DNA of 12,390 nt from an uncultured Rubrobacteraceae bacterium. GTDB lineage: Bacteria; Actinomycetota; Rubrobacteria; Rubrobacterales; Rubrobacteraceae. Below are positions 1-6,936 of this stretch, one piece after another. Made by a program: the position numbers and the translations under genes. Numbering within the stretch: the first letter of the stretch is position 1; every line of letters starts with the position of its first letter. Location: contig CADCUW010000466.1 of NCBI GenBank assembly GCA_902805985.1, forward strand, positions 1 through 12,390. The letters run 5' to 3'. The notes below the pieces were generated by a model. That model saw nothing but the letters and a program-made list of their open reading frames with translations, searched no databases and was not told where the DNA came from.

Positions 1-103
1 GGTCGCCCTTCTCGACCTCGGCCCCCTCCTCGACGAGCCACCGCAGGATGTTGGCGTCCTCCATGTCCATCCCGAGCTTCGGGACCTTCAGCTCGGCGGC
101 CAT
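1..103 (-). CDS. E2 component of a 2-oxo acid dehydrogenase complex, N-terminal lipoyl domain (partial)
   Basis: Only the first 34 codons are in the window and the gene continues past the left edge. The translation begins MAAELKVPKLGMDMEDANIL and goes on with a W-x-V-x-E-G-x-x-V-x-x-G-D pattern, which is the start of a biotinyl/lipoyl carrier domain as found at the N-terminus of dihydrolipoamide acyltransferases. The lysine that would carry lipoate is beyond the edge. The ATG shares its A with the TGA stop of the E1 beta gene (TGATG), so translation is probably coupled. Directly after E1 alpha and E1 beta, an E2 acyltransferase is the natural reading. A free-standing lipoyl or biotinyl protein cannot be excluded from 34 residues. 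Confidence 0.8.
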   Translation of the reverse strand, partial: MAAELKVPKLGMDMEDANILRWLVEEGAEVEKGD

Positions 104-1107
104 CAGGCGTACACCCCGGCGCGGGCGTCCAGGAGAGCACGCGTGGCCTCGACCACCCTCTCCGGCGTCGGCCTGACATGGGCCTCCAGGTCGCGGTTGT
201 ACGGTATCGGGACGTCGGCGCCCGCGACCCTGGCGGGGGCGCGGTCGAGGGCGTAGAAGCTCGGCCCCTCGACGATGCGCGAGACCACCTCAGCCCCCCA
301 GCCGGCGGTCTTCACGTCCTCCTCGACCACAACCAGCTTTCCGGTCTTCTCGACCGAACGCCGCACCGCCCCGTCGTCCATCGGGGAGAGGGTGCGAAGG
401 TCGACGACCTCTGCCTCGACGCCGCCGTCCGCGAGCGCCTCTGCCGCCTCCAGGGCGTAGTGGTGCATCAGCCCGGCCGTGACGATCGTGACGTCCCCGC
501 CCTCGCGGCTGACGCGGGCCTCGCCGATGGGGACGCGGTAAGGTTCCTCGGGGACCTCGCCCTTCTTGTTGTAGAGCAGCTTGTGCTCGTAGAACAGGAC
601 GGTGTTGTCGTCGTCTATCGCGGAGAGGAGCATGCCCTTCGCGTCGTAGGGGGTAGACGGCATGACGACCTTCAGGCCGGGGACGTGGACGAACCAGGCT
701 TCGAGAGACTGGGAGTGCTGGGCGGCGGCGCCGGTCCCGGCGCCCCCGGGGGTGCGGACGACCATCGGGACCCGGCCCTCGCCGCCGAACATGTACCGGA
801 TCTTGGCGGCCTGGTTGACAAGTTGATCCATGCAGTGGGTTATAAAGTCCGAGAACTGCAGCTCGGCTATCGGGCGCATCCCCATGAGCGCAGCACCCGT
901 GCAGAGCCCGACGTAGCCGGCCTCGGAGATCGGGGTGTCCACCACGCGCTCCTCGCCGAACTCCTCGACCATGCCCCGGCTCACGCCGAACGCGCCGCCG
1001 TAGACGCCGACGTCCTCACCCATCAGGAAGACCTCGGAATTCTCGCGCATGGCGCCGACCATCGCCTCGCGGAGTGCCTCGCGGTAAGTGACCTCTTCTC
1101 TAGGCAT
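103..1107 (-). CDS. 2-oxo acid dehydrogenase E1 beta subunit (acetoin/pyruvate type)
   Basis: This 334-residue protein is the beta half of a heterotetrameric, thiamine-diphosphate-dependent E1 that decarboxylates a 2-oxo acid or cleaves acetoin and passes the acyl group to the lipoyl arm of E2. Visible family signatures are GEDVGVYGG (residues 30-38), DTPISEAG with the catalytic-type Glu62 that contacts the thiamine aminopyrimidine, and the loop RTPGGAGTG...QHSQSLEAW with His131 at the conserved active-site position. The C-terminal transketolase-like domain (TIVTAGLM..., VVDLRTLSPMD, VVVEEDVKTAGWGAE) is complete. Length matches AcoB/PdhB. The ATG overlaps the E1 alpha stop by eight bases and has GGAGG six bases upstream. 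Sequence alone does not separate acetoin dehydrogenase from pyruvate dehydrogenase. The PTS context argues for a dedicated catabolic complex rather than housekeeping PDH. Confidence 0.93.
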   Translation of the reverse strand: MPREEVTYREALREAMVGAMRENSEVFLMGEDVGVYGGAFGVSRGMVEEFGEERVVDTPISEAGYVGLCTGAALMGMRPIAELQFSDFITHCMDQLVNQAAKIRYMFGGEGRVPMVVRTPGGAGTGAAAQHSQSLEAWFVHVPGLKVVMPSTPYDAKGMLLSAIDDDNTVLFYEHKLLYNKKGEVPEEPYRVPIGEARVSREGGDVTIVTAGLMHHYALEAAEALADGGVEAEVVDLRTLSPMDDGAVRRSVEKTGKLVVVEEDVKTAGWGAEVVSRIVEGPSFYALDRAPARVAGADVPIPYNRDLEAHVRPTPERVVEATRALLDARAGVYA

Positions 1108-2056
1108 AGACGTCCTCCAGCGCCGAGGCGGGCTCGGGGTCAGGCGATTGCGCGGCCTTGTCGAAGGCCTCTTCTATACGCTCTTTTACCTGCTCTTCCA
1201 GGGTTCGCCACTCTCCCTCTTGCAGGGCGCCCTCACCTTCGAGGACGGCGGCGAAACGCTCTATCGGGTCGCGTTTGCGCCACTCCGAGATCTCCTCTCG
1301 GGTCCGGTAGAGGTTCGCGTCGCTCTTGGAGTGGCCGAGGTAGCGGTACGTGATCGCCTCGAGCAGCGTCGGCCCCTCCCCCGCCCGCGCCCGTTCGAGG
1401 GCGGTGGCCGTGGCCTCGTGGACCTCGTCGAGGTCTGAGCCCGAGACCGTGACGCCCGGCATCCCGTAGGCCGAGGCGCGGTCGGAGATGTTCTCGACGG
1501 CCGTCGCCCTCTTGACGCTCATGGACATCCCGTACTGGTTGTTCTCGCAGAGAAAGACCACGGGAAGCTTCCAGATCGCCGCCATGTTCAGCGACTCGTG
1601 GAAGATGCCCTCGTTCGCGGCCCCCTCCCCGAAGAAGCAGATCGCCGCGTGGTCCTGGCCGCGCCTCTTGAAGGCCCAGCCCGCGCCGCAGACGATGCCC
1701 ATGCTCCCGCCGACGATGCCGTTGGCGCCGAGCATCCCGGCCCCTACGTCGGCTATGTGCATGGAGCCGCCCTTGCCGTGGCAGTAGCCGCCCGCCTGGC
1801 CGAGAAGCTCGGCGGCCATACGGTCCACGTCCAGGCCGAAGGCGATGGCGTGCCCGTGGCCGCGGTGGGTGGAGGTGATCACATCCCCCTCCTTGAGCGC
1901 GGAGATGGCCCCGACCGCGACGGACTCCTGCCCCACGTAGAAGTGGGCCGTCCCGTGGACCTTGCCCTCGGCGTAGAGGTCGTTCACCTTCTCGTCGAAG
2001 TAGCGGCTGAGTAGCATCTGGCGCAACAACTCCACGCGGTTATCGTTATCCGGCAA
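1100..2056 (-). CDS. 2-oxo acid dehydrogenase E1 alpha subunit (acetoin/pyruvate type)
   Basis: This 318-residue protein is the thiamine-diphosphate-binding partner of the E1 beta encoded next to it. It shows HFYVGQE (38-44), the HRGHGH active-site loop (64-69), GGSMHIAD (96-103) and the cofactor motif G-E-G (143-145) followed by Asn172-Asn173. The usual motif is GDG...NN, so the Mg-ligand aspartate is replaced by glutamate. The C-terminal TYRYLGHSKSD...YRTREE corresponds to the regulatory/phosphorylation loop region of the family. The start is a TTG at 2054-2056 with AGAGGAGG just upstream. It overlaps the end of the SorC-family gene by 11 bases. Length and N-terminus fit AcoA better than longer actinobacterial PdhA proteins, but the substrate is not decided by sequence. 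Confidence 0.93.
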   Translation of the reverse strand: MPDNDNRVELLRQMLLSRYFDEKVNDLYAEGKVHGTAHFYVGQESVAVGAISALKEGDVITSTHRGHGHAIAFGLDVDRMAAELLGQAGGYCHGKGGSMHIADVGAGMLGANGIVGGSMGIVCGAGWAFKRRGQDHAAICFFGEGAANEGIFHESLNMAAIWKLPVVFLCENNQYGMSMSVKRATAVENISDRASAYGMPGVTVSGSDLDEVHEATATALERARAGEGPTLLEAITYRYLGHSKSDANLYRTREEISEWRKRDPIERFAAVLEGEGALQEGEWRTLEEQVKERIEEAFDKAAQSPDPEPASALEDVYA

Positions 2057-3053
2057 GATCCCTCCTCTGTTCGACCTTCAACAGTGCCAGGGCGAGCTCC
2101 CTGTCGCAGACCAGGGTGCTCACGTAGCCGCCCTTGAGGACGGCGGCGAGGCTCGGCGCCTTCTCGGCGCCGGTGGCGATCCCCACCACCTTCGGGATCG
2201 CTTTGATCTGGGCCAGGGTAAGACCGACGATCCGCTCGGAGAACTCCGGGAGGCAGGGATTTCCCTCGGCGTCCAGAAAGTGGCAGCAGATCTCACCCAC
2301 GACCCCCTGCTCTTCGAGGTCCAGAAACTCACCGAGCTCGAAGTAGCCGGCCTGGACGATGGTGGAGGCGGGTAGCAGCCCGCCGGCGCCGACGACGGCC
2401 ACGTCGCAGGCTATTCCCTCGGCCAGGACGTCCTCGATGCCGGGCATCTCCATCAACTCGGCCCGGCTCTGTGGGGAGCGGGCGATGGCCGGGGCCACAA
2501 GGTACGGGCAGTCCACGTTGAGCTTCTCGGCGAGGGTGGTGCCGATCTGGTTCGAGTGCAAAGATCCCTTGACCCGGCCCATGCCGCCAAGGAGCGGCAC
2601 GATCTTCTTGCACATAAAGGCCCGCTGCGGCATCGCGTCGGCGAGCGCCCGCATGGACCGTCCCCAGGCGACGCCGAGCACCGTCGCGCGGGTGCAGAGG
2701 CGGGCGAGGACGGCCCCGCCGGCCATCCCGGCGTTGAGGTCGGTGCCGCGGCGGTCTTCGGCCGAGGCGACCACGAGCGCTTCGGAGAGCCCGTAGCGGT
2801 CCTCCAGCGAGATCTCCAACGGCACGAAGTCCCCCGTTGGCTCTGCTATCTCGACCTTCACGAGCCCCCTGGCCTTGCCCTCGGCGATGAGCCTCGATAC
2901 CTTCGGCCGGGAGAACCCCATCCGTTTGGCGACCTGGGCCTGGGTGAGGTCGTGCTCGTAGTAGAGCCGTACGACCTTCATGATGAGGTGGTCCTCGTCC
3001 GAGAGGGTGCGGTGGTCCACGGGGTAGCGGGTCAGCATGACGTCCCCGTTCAC
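2046..3053 (-). CDS. SorC/DeoR-family sugar-phosphate-responsive transcriptional regulator
   Basis: This 335-residue protein has an N-terminal helix-turn-helix (about residues 37-58: LTQAQVAKRMGFSRPKVSRL) followed by a sugar-binding domain typical of SorC/DeoR/CggR regulators (VLGVAWGRSM at the effector pocket, IVPLLGGMG, DVAVVGAGGL, VVGIATGAEKAPSLAAVL near the end). Members bind phosphorylated sugars or polyols and repress or activate the linked catabolic operon. The call starts at GTG 3053, four bases inside the preceding gene (GTGA). An ATG five codons later (3036-3038), preceded by GGGGAC, is a possible alternative. Location inside the PTS operon suggests autoregulation. The perfect inverted repeat at 6910-6936 over the operon promoter is its most likely binding site. 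Family assignment is firm; the effector is unknown. Confidence 0.92.
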   Translation of the reverse strand: MNGDVMLTRYPVDHRTLSDEDHLIMKVVRLYYEHDLTQAQVAKRMGFSRPKVSRLIAEGKARGLVKVEIAEPTGDFVPLEISLEDRYGLSEALVVASAEDRRGTDLNAGMAGGAVLARLCTRATVLGVAWGRSMRALADAMPQRAFMCKKIVPLLGGMGRVKGSLHSNQIGTTLAEKLNVDCPYLVAPAIARSPQSRAELMEMPGIEDVLAEGIACDVAVVGAGGLLPASTIVQAGYFELGEFLDLEEQGVVGEICCHFLDAEGNPCLPEFSERIVGLTLAQIKAIPKVVGIATGAEKAPSLAAVLKGGYVSTLVCDRELALALLKVEQRRDLAG

Positions 3054-4306
3054 CCCACCAGGGCCGCGTCTTGGAGCCGCCGCAGGTTATCCACGAACGA
3101 CCCCTCCGGCAGTTCGACCCCGGCCCGCGATACCACTTCACCCCTCGCCACGGGTCGCGTGGTCCTGGCCCCGGCCGCCAGCCCCAGGGGCAGCATTCCC
3201 CTGGCATCGGAGACCGGATAGACGGTCCCGTAGTAATCCGTGCCGCCGATGCCACCGAGCTTCTCGCCGGCGTCGAGGTCGCGCTTGGCGACGGCCACGA
3301 CCTCGGCCATAGGCTGGCTACGGGAGACGATACCGGCCTCGCCGTGGATGGCGGCCCGCGCCACGGAGAGCGGGGTCTCCAGACTGGTGAGGTGGTAGGG
3401 CCTGTAGAAGACGTGGTTCGGGCCCGTCCCCATCCCCAGATACTCCAGGGTCTCGCGCACCGGCCCATCCTCGGAGCGCACCACGACGAAGACGCCGGGC
3501 GCTACGCCGCGCACGTAGTCCACGGTGGAGTATTTGGACAAGATGCCACCATCTTCCCGCAGGCTGAATATCTGCCCGAGCTTCTTCGGGTCCGTCTCGG
3601 CGGGGCCGTGCATCCCCGGGACGTCGGGGACGAAGCCTACGGCGTTCGCCACCGTCGCCATCTCGACCATCGTCTTGGTGCCGTCAACAAAGGCCGCGAG
3701 CATCTTCGGGTTCATATGCTTGCGGGCGGCCTCTTCGGCGACGGACTCGGGGGTGGCGGTCGTGTCGAGCGGGTTGTTCTTGCCTTTACCTGCGGCCACG
3801 ACCTCGAAGCCCATCGAGCGGGCGAAGTCGTAGAGCTCCATGATCGCGGCGGGCTCGTCGCCAGCCGAGCCCGTGTAGACCACGCCTGCGCTCCTCGCCA
3901 TCCGGGCGAGCAACGCCCCAACCGTGGCGTCGGTCTCGGCGTTGAGCATGACGACGTGCTTGCCCTCCTGGATTGCCTCGTAGGCTACCCTCGCCCCGAC
4001 CTCTGTGACGCCGGTCGCCTCGACGACCACGTCCACGGCCCCCGATCGGGCGAGCTCCCTGGCATCGTCCGTGACGGCCGGACGGCCGTTGCCGCCACCC
4101 AGACCCTCCACGGGGTCGAGGCCCGCCTCGCGGAACGCCCCCAGGCCGCGCTCGAGGTCGACGTCCGCCACGGCCACCGTCTCCATGCCGGGTATGCCGG
4201 CGACCTGGGCGATAAAGCCCCGGCCCATCTGCCCGGCGCCCACGAGCCCGATCCGGATGGGCGTGCCGGCCTTCTCCAGATCCTCCAGCTTGCTCCTGAG
4301 ACTCAC
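3050..4306 (-). CDS. NAD(P)-dependent oxidoreductase with C-terminal SAF domain (homoserine dehydrogenase-like)
   Basis: This 418-residue protein starts with a Rossmann fold (IRIGLVGAGQMGRGFIAQ, nucleotide-binding glycines 23, 25 and 28; acidic ADVD at the end of strand 2). It continues as a homoserine-dehydrogenase-like dehydrogenase (DVVVEATG, KHVVMLNAETD, GDEPAAIMELYDFARSMG) and ends with a SAF-like domain (RDLDAGEKLGGIGG..., LPLGLAAGARTTRPVARGE). SAF domains occur in sialic acid synthase, FlgA and sugar-acid enzymes. True homoserine dehydrogenase lacks this arrangement, and no other threonine-pathway genes are nearby. Position directly after the EIIA gene, and the absence of srlD, suggest that it acts on the phosphorylated PTS product. 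That is inference. The start is a GTG with AAAGGA about six bases upstream, 13 bases after srlB. Confidence 0.85.
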   Translation of the reverse strand: MSLRSKLEDLEKAGTPIRIGLVGAGQMGRGFIAQVAGIPGMETVAVADVDLERGLGAFREAGLDPVEGLGGGNGRPAVTDDARELARSGAVDVVVEATGVTEVGARVAYEAIQEGKHVVMLNAETDATVGALLARMARSAGVVYTGSAGDEPAAIMELYDFARSMGFEVVAAGKGKNNPLDTTATPESVAEEAARKHMNPKMLAAFVDGTKTMVEMATVANAVGFVPDVPGMHGPAETDPKKLGQIFSLREDGGILSKYSTVDYVRGVAPGVFVVVRSEDGPVRETLEYLGMGTGPNHVFYRPYHLTSLETPLSVARAAIHGEAGIVSRSQPMAEVVAVAKRDLDAGEKLGGIGGTDYYGTVYPVSDARGMLPLGLAAGARTTRPVARGEVVSRAGVELPEGSFVDNLRRLQDAALVG

Positions 4307-4319
4307 GCGAGTTCCTTTC

Positions 4320-4718
4320 TCATCCGACCGGCGCCTCGACGCCGGCCTTTATCTCCAGCCGGACACCGGGCTGGAGCGTCCCGGCCAGGTTCTCGGTTCC
4401 GCCCTCTTCCAGGCAGATCTGGCCCGGCATCTCGGGCTCTCCGGCGCCGTTGAACACGAAGACCGCGTGGCCGAGCTCGCGTACGTTCTGCCAGGCCTTG
4501 GTGCCGACGGCCGTTATGCGGTACTGGCTCGCGCCGATTGCGAGCACGTCGCCCGGCTCGGGTTGTTCCGGACGCATGTGGTCCACCTCGTGCAGCACGG
4601 CCATCTCCGCGAGCTCCGGCGGGACGCCCATCTGGAAGAGGATCAGGTACCCCTCCTGGAGAAAGTCGGCCACCTCGGGACCTATCTCCCTTAGCTCCGT
4701 GACGTATATGGGTTCCAA
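4320..4718 (-). CDS. srlB: PTS glucitol/sorbitol-family EIIA component
   Basis: This 132-residue cytoplasmic phosphocarrier is close in length and pattern to E. coli SrlB/GutB (123 residues). The phosphorylatable histidine aligns with E. coli His43: here LHEVDH with His43 at the same number. The family block (Q)YRITAVGTKAWQNVRELGH is clear and ends in an FxG...E-x-PG segment. It would take phosphate from HPr and pass it to the EIIB domain of the neighbouring SrlE. The start is TTG 4716-4718 with GGGAGG about five bases upstream. The gene lies 10 bases after srlE. No EI or HPr gene is in the window. Substrate may differ from sorbitol, since the family name reflects only the best-known member. 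Confidence 0.93.
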   Translation of the reverse strand: MEPIYVTELREIGPEVADFLQEGYLILFQMGVPPELAEMAVLHEVDHMRPEQPEPGDVLAIGASQYRITAVGTKAWQNVRELGHAVFVFNGAGEPEMPGQICLEEGGTENLAGTLQPGVRLEIKAGVEAPVG

Positions 4719-4728
4719 GTTGCCTCCC

Positions 4729-5787
4729 TTACTGGTAGAGCCCGATGCTGAACAGGAAGCCGATGATCACGGCGAGCGGGCCTGTGATCTGGCGGCTGAA
4801 CAGCACGGCGGGGACCCCGATCTCGATGGTCTTGGGCTGCGCCTCGCCCAACGCCAGCCCGACCGGTACGAAGTCGCACCCGACCTGGACGTTGTACGCG
4901 AAGAGCGCCGGCAGGGCGAAGGACGGGTCTATGGCGCCGCGCCCGATCTGGTCGCCTATAAGCACCCCGATGACCTGCGCGATCACGGCCCCGGGCCCGA
5001 GCACCGGCGACAGGAACGGCAGCCCCACGATGACCGAGAGGACCAGAAGACCGACCAGGCTCCCCGCCAGCGGCGAGAGAAACTCGGCGATCAGGTTCCC
5101 GAGCCCGGAGGCGTTGATGAGCCCGATCAGGAGTGTCACGAACGCTATGAACGGCAGGACGTTCCGAATTACGGTGTCTATGGCCTGCCGCCCGCTCTGG
5201 AACAGGATGCCGACGACCCCGCCGATGGCCCTGCCAAACCGCGCTATAAAGCCGGTGAAACCGCCGCCCGATGGAGCCTGCCCCGCAACGGAGCCCGCAA
5301 CGGAGCCCGCCGCGGCGCCCGCCGCGGGACCCGCCCCTGAGGAGGCGGACTCGAACGGGCTGGCCGGCCCGGTCTGACCGTTCCCGCCCGTGGCCGTCGC
5401 CTCGGAGCCGTCGGCCGGGCTCAGGTTGTCCGGACGCACGCCGGAGACGTAGATGTCTTCTGTGATGAACTGCGCCAGCGGCCCGGCCGCCCCGACGGGG
5501 GTGAGGTTGATCGTCGGGATGCGCTTGCGCGGGTAGACGCCGCAGCGGGCCGTCCCGCCGCAGTCGATGACAACAGCTGCGACCTCGCTCTCGGGCGGCG
5601 GCGCCCTGAAGCCGTCCACGGCCTCGGCGCCCGTCATCTCGGCCAGCTTATGGGCCAGCTCCGGGATACCGCCGCCGGTGACGGCCATGATCTTGTTCTT
5701 CTCCGCCGTGGGCTCGATGACGAGCGGCCCACCCCAGCCCTGGGAACCGTGCTCCACCCTGACGGCCCTGAACTCTCTGCTCTGCAC
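4729..5787 (-). CDS. srlE: PTS glucitol/sorbitol-family EIIB-EIIC component
   Basis: The protein has an N-terminal EIIB domain (GSQGWGGPL, residues 15-22; VIDCGGTARCGVYP with Cys76 and Cys82, both kept in E. coli SrlE; RIPTIN; GPLAQFITEDIYVSG) and a C-terminal membrane domain (VLPFIAFVTLLIGLI..., LSPVLGPGAVIAQVIGVLIG, LPALFAYNVQVGCDFVPVGL). The reading frame is open further upstream to 5958, but that extension would overlap srlA heavily and does not resemble the family. GTG 5785-5787, about seven bases after a G-rich ribosome binding site, gives 352 residues starting VQSREFRAV. E. coli SrlE has 319. The excess lies in an Ala/Gly/Ser-rich linker (about 123-176) between the two domains. It starts 11 bases after the srlA stop. 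Confidence 0.93.
   Translation of the reverse strand: MQSREFRAVRVEHGSQGWGGPLVIEPTAEKNKIMAVTGGGIPELAHKLAEMTGAEAVDGFRAPPPESEVAAVVIDCGGTARCGVYPRKRIPTINLTPVGAAGPLAQFITEDIYVSGVRPDNLSPADGSEATATGGNGQTGPASPFESASSGAGPAAGAAAGSVAGSVAGQAPSGGGFTGFIARFGRAIGGVVGILFQSGRQAIDTVIRNVLPFIAFVTLLIGLINASGLGNLIAEFLSPLAGSLVGLLVLSVIVGLPFLSPVLGPGAVIAQVIGVLIGDQIGRGAIDPSFALPALFAYNVQVGCDFVPVGLALGEAQPKTIEIGVPAVLFSRQITGPLAVIIGFLFSIGLYQ
5285..5308. repeat. Tandem 12-bp direct repeat inside the srlE linker
   Basis: Two perfect copies of GCAACGGAGCCC (plus-strand reading) stand head to tail. They encode the repeated SVAG unit of the Ala/Gly-rich linker between the EIIB and EIIC domains. Slippage here would change linker length in frame. 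Confidence 0.85.
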
Positions 5788-5798
5788 GACCGCCCCCC

Positions 5799-6386
5799 CT
5801 AGAGCTCGACGCCCTGGCGCCGGGCCAGGAACTGGGTTATGTACTGCGTGAGGAGTCCGCGGATAAAGATCACGACCAGCCCCGCGAGCAGGTACCTGAC
5901 CGCCAGATCCCCGAGCGGCAGATCCAACCGCCTTATCCCCTCGGCCACACCGAGCCATACGAAGAGCTCCCCCGGGTTGACGTGCGGGAAGAGCCCGAGC
6001 GGCGGATGCACGAACGAGACCGCCGAGTCGTAGAACGCCGGCTTGTACTTCTCCTCGAGGAACGTCCCGAAGGTGTAGGCCATCGGGTTGGTCAGAAAGA
6101 AGACCGCCATGAGTGGCAGCAGCGTGTACCGCGTAAAGATGTTGCCCGCGGCGAACCGCGCCGCCCGCTGCACCCGGTCCTGGCCGATCAGGTTGGTCAC
6201 CGTATAGAACGCCGTGAGCAGTATGATCAGGAGCGGAATGATCCCCGTTACGAAGTCGACGAACGTGTCGGCCCCCGCCTGGAACAAACCGATAAACCCC
6301 TCGGCCGCCCGACCCAACGCCCCGAAGACCCCCCCGGCATCGGCCGTCTGGCCCTCCTGGAGCAGCGCGAAGAACGTACCTTGCAT
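5799..6386 (-). CDS. srlA: PTS glucitol/sorbitol-family EIIC component
   Basis: This 195-residue integral membrane component forms the translocation channel together with the C-terminal part of SrlE. It matches E. coli SrlA (187 residues) through GLFQxGxxxFxxxVTGIIPLLI, NLIGQDRVQRAARFAAGN, RYTLLPL, CNP-like TNPMAY, EKYKPAFY and GLFPHVNPGELFVWLG. Main hydrophobic segments are near residues 43-65, 85-105 and 160-180. The frame extends to a TTG at 6407, but the ribosome binding site AGGGAGGAG (6391-6400 region) lies inside that extension, five to six bases before ATG 6384-6386. The ATG is therefore taken as the start. It follows gutM after 52 bases that show only this site. Confidence 0.93.
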   Translation of the reverse strand: MQGTFFALLQEGQTADAGGVFGALGRAAEGFIGLFQAGADTFVDFVTGIIPLLIILLTAFYTVTNLIGQDRVQRAARFAAGNIFTRYTLLPLMAVFFLTNPMAYTFGTFLEEKYKPAFYDSAVSFVHPPLGLFPHVNPGELFVWLGVAEGIRRLDLPLGDLAVRYLLAGLVVIFIRGLLTQYITQFLARRQGVEL

Positions 6387-6438
6387 AGACTCTCCTCCCT
6401 TCGTCAACGACCCTCTCCCACGACCTTGATGCGCCCGG

Positions 6439-6852
6439 CTAATTCATGGCTGCGACCCCGGCCTTCTCCGACTGGATGCGGTCTATCTGCTCCACGGCCC
6501 TCCTGGCCGCAAGCATGGTCGCCTTCTCGTACGGCCCCTCGCGCCCCTCCTCCCGCAGCTCGTCGAGCGTCATCCCCACGAGATCCGGAACCTCCTCGAA
6601 CCTGGCGAACACGGTCATGCCACGCATCCTCAAGGCCCTCTTGATGACGCCCTCCTCGTCGGAGATCATGATCAGGATGACGCCCTTCCCCAGCCGGGCC
6701 TTGGCGTTCCCGGCCCCGACGTAACCCTTGCCGCCCTCGCGTGTGATCCCACCAAGAACGCTCCGGTAGTGCGACATCTGCACGTGCGTGCCGACCATCT
6801 GCGATATCCACAGAGCCCCTACCGCCAGCAGAACCCAAACCCAAGTGTCCAT
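6439..6852 (-). CDS. gutM: GutM family protein (glucitol operon activator-like)
   Basis: This 137-residue protein resembles E. coli GutM (119 residues). It has an N-terminal hydrophobic helix (about 4-20), then a small soluble region with G-x-G-x-x-K-x-R-L-G-KGVILIMISDEE and the best-kept block RALRMRGMTVFARFEEVPDLVGM. GutM was described in E. coli as an activator of the gut operon. The membrane-anchor-like N-terminus and constant linkage to srlAEB also allow a role at the permease, so the molecular function is uncertain. It is the first gene of the operon, with its ATG about 40 bases after the predicted transcription start. The ribosome binding site is weak (GGGAAGGTAGG). Confidence 0.88.
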   Translation of the reverse strand: MDTWVWVLLAVGALWISQMVGTHVQMSHYRSVLGGITREGGKGYVGAGNAKARLGKGVILIMISDEEGVIKRALRMRGMTVFARFEEVPDLVGMTLDELREEGREGPYEKATMLAARRAVEQIDRIQSEKAGVAAMN

Positions 6853-6897
6853 TAGACCTACCTTCCCACCGTGGTCTCCTCCAGACCATCCTGCAAC

Positions 6898-6926
6898 ACT
6901 CTACATATGACTTTTGTTCTAGTCAA
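6898..6926 (-). promoter_or_regulatory. Predicted promoter of the gutM-srlAEB-E1/E2 operon
   Basis: Reading the minus strand, TTGACT (6926-6921) and TAGAGT (6903-6898) are separated by exactly 17 bases. This predicts transcription start near 6891 and a leader of about 40 bases before gutM. It is the best sigma-70-like match upstream of the operon, and it coincides with the operator-like repeat at 6910-6936. Confidence 0.7.
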
Positions 6927-6936
6927 GAACAAAAGT
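6910..6936. promoter_or_regulatory. Perfect 11-bp inverted repeat, probable SorC-family operator
   Basis: ACTTTTGTTCT, five bases AGTCA, then AGAACAAAAGT: eleven of eleven positions pair. The right arm with its flank is itself a smaller palindrome (GAAC-AAAA-GTTC, 6927-6938), giving the TGAAC/GTTC-type half-sites usual for SorC/DeoR-family operators. The repeat is centred on the -35 box of the operon promoter, so binding there would block RNA polymerase. A SorC-family gene is the only regulator in the operon. Assignment to it is inference. Confidence 0.75.

Noticed and set aside
178..1353. Long plus-strand open frame of 391 codons opposite E1 beta and E1 alpha
   Set aside because: It is the antisense shadow of two clearly recognisable E1 genes in high-GC DNA, and its translation has no family pattern.
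3071..4453. Plus-strand open frame of 460 codons opposite the oxidoreductase
   Set aside because: It is complementary to a well-supported dehydrogenase gene, His/Gly/Arg-rich, with no recognisable domain.
5788..5958. Upstream extension of srlE by 57 codons
   Set aside because: It would overlap srlA by about 160 bases, is Arg/Gly/Pro-rich and does not match the family N-terminus. A GTG with a G-rich site at 5787 fits better.
6387..6407. Seven-codon extension of srlA from TTG 6407
   Set aside because: The ribosome binding site AGGGAGGAG lies inside the extension and points to ATG 6386.
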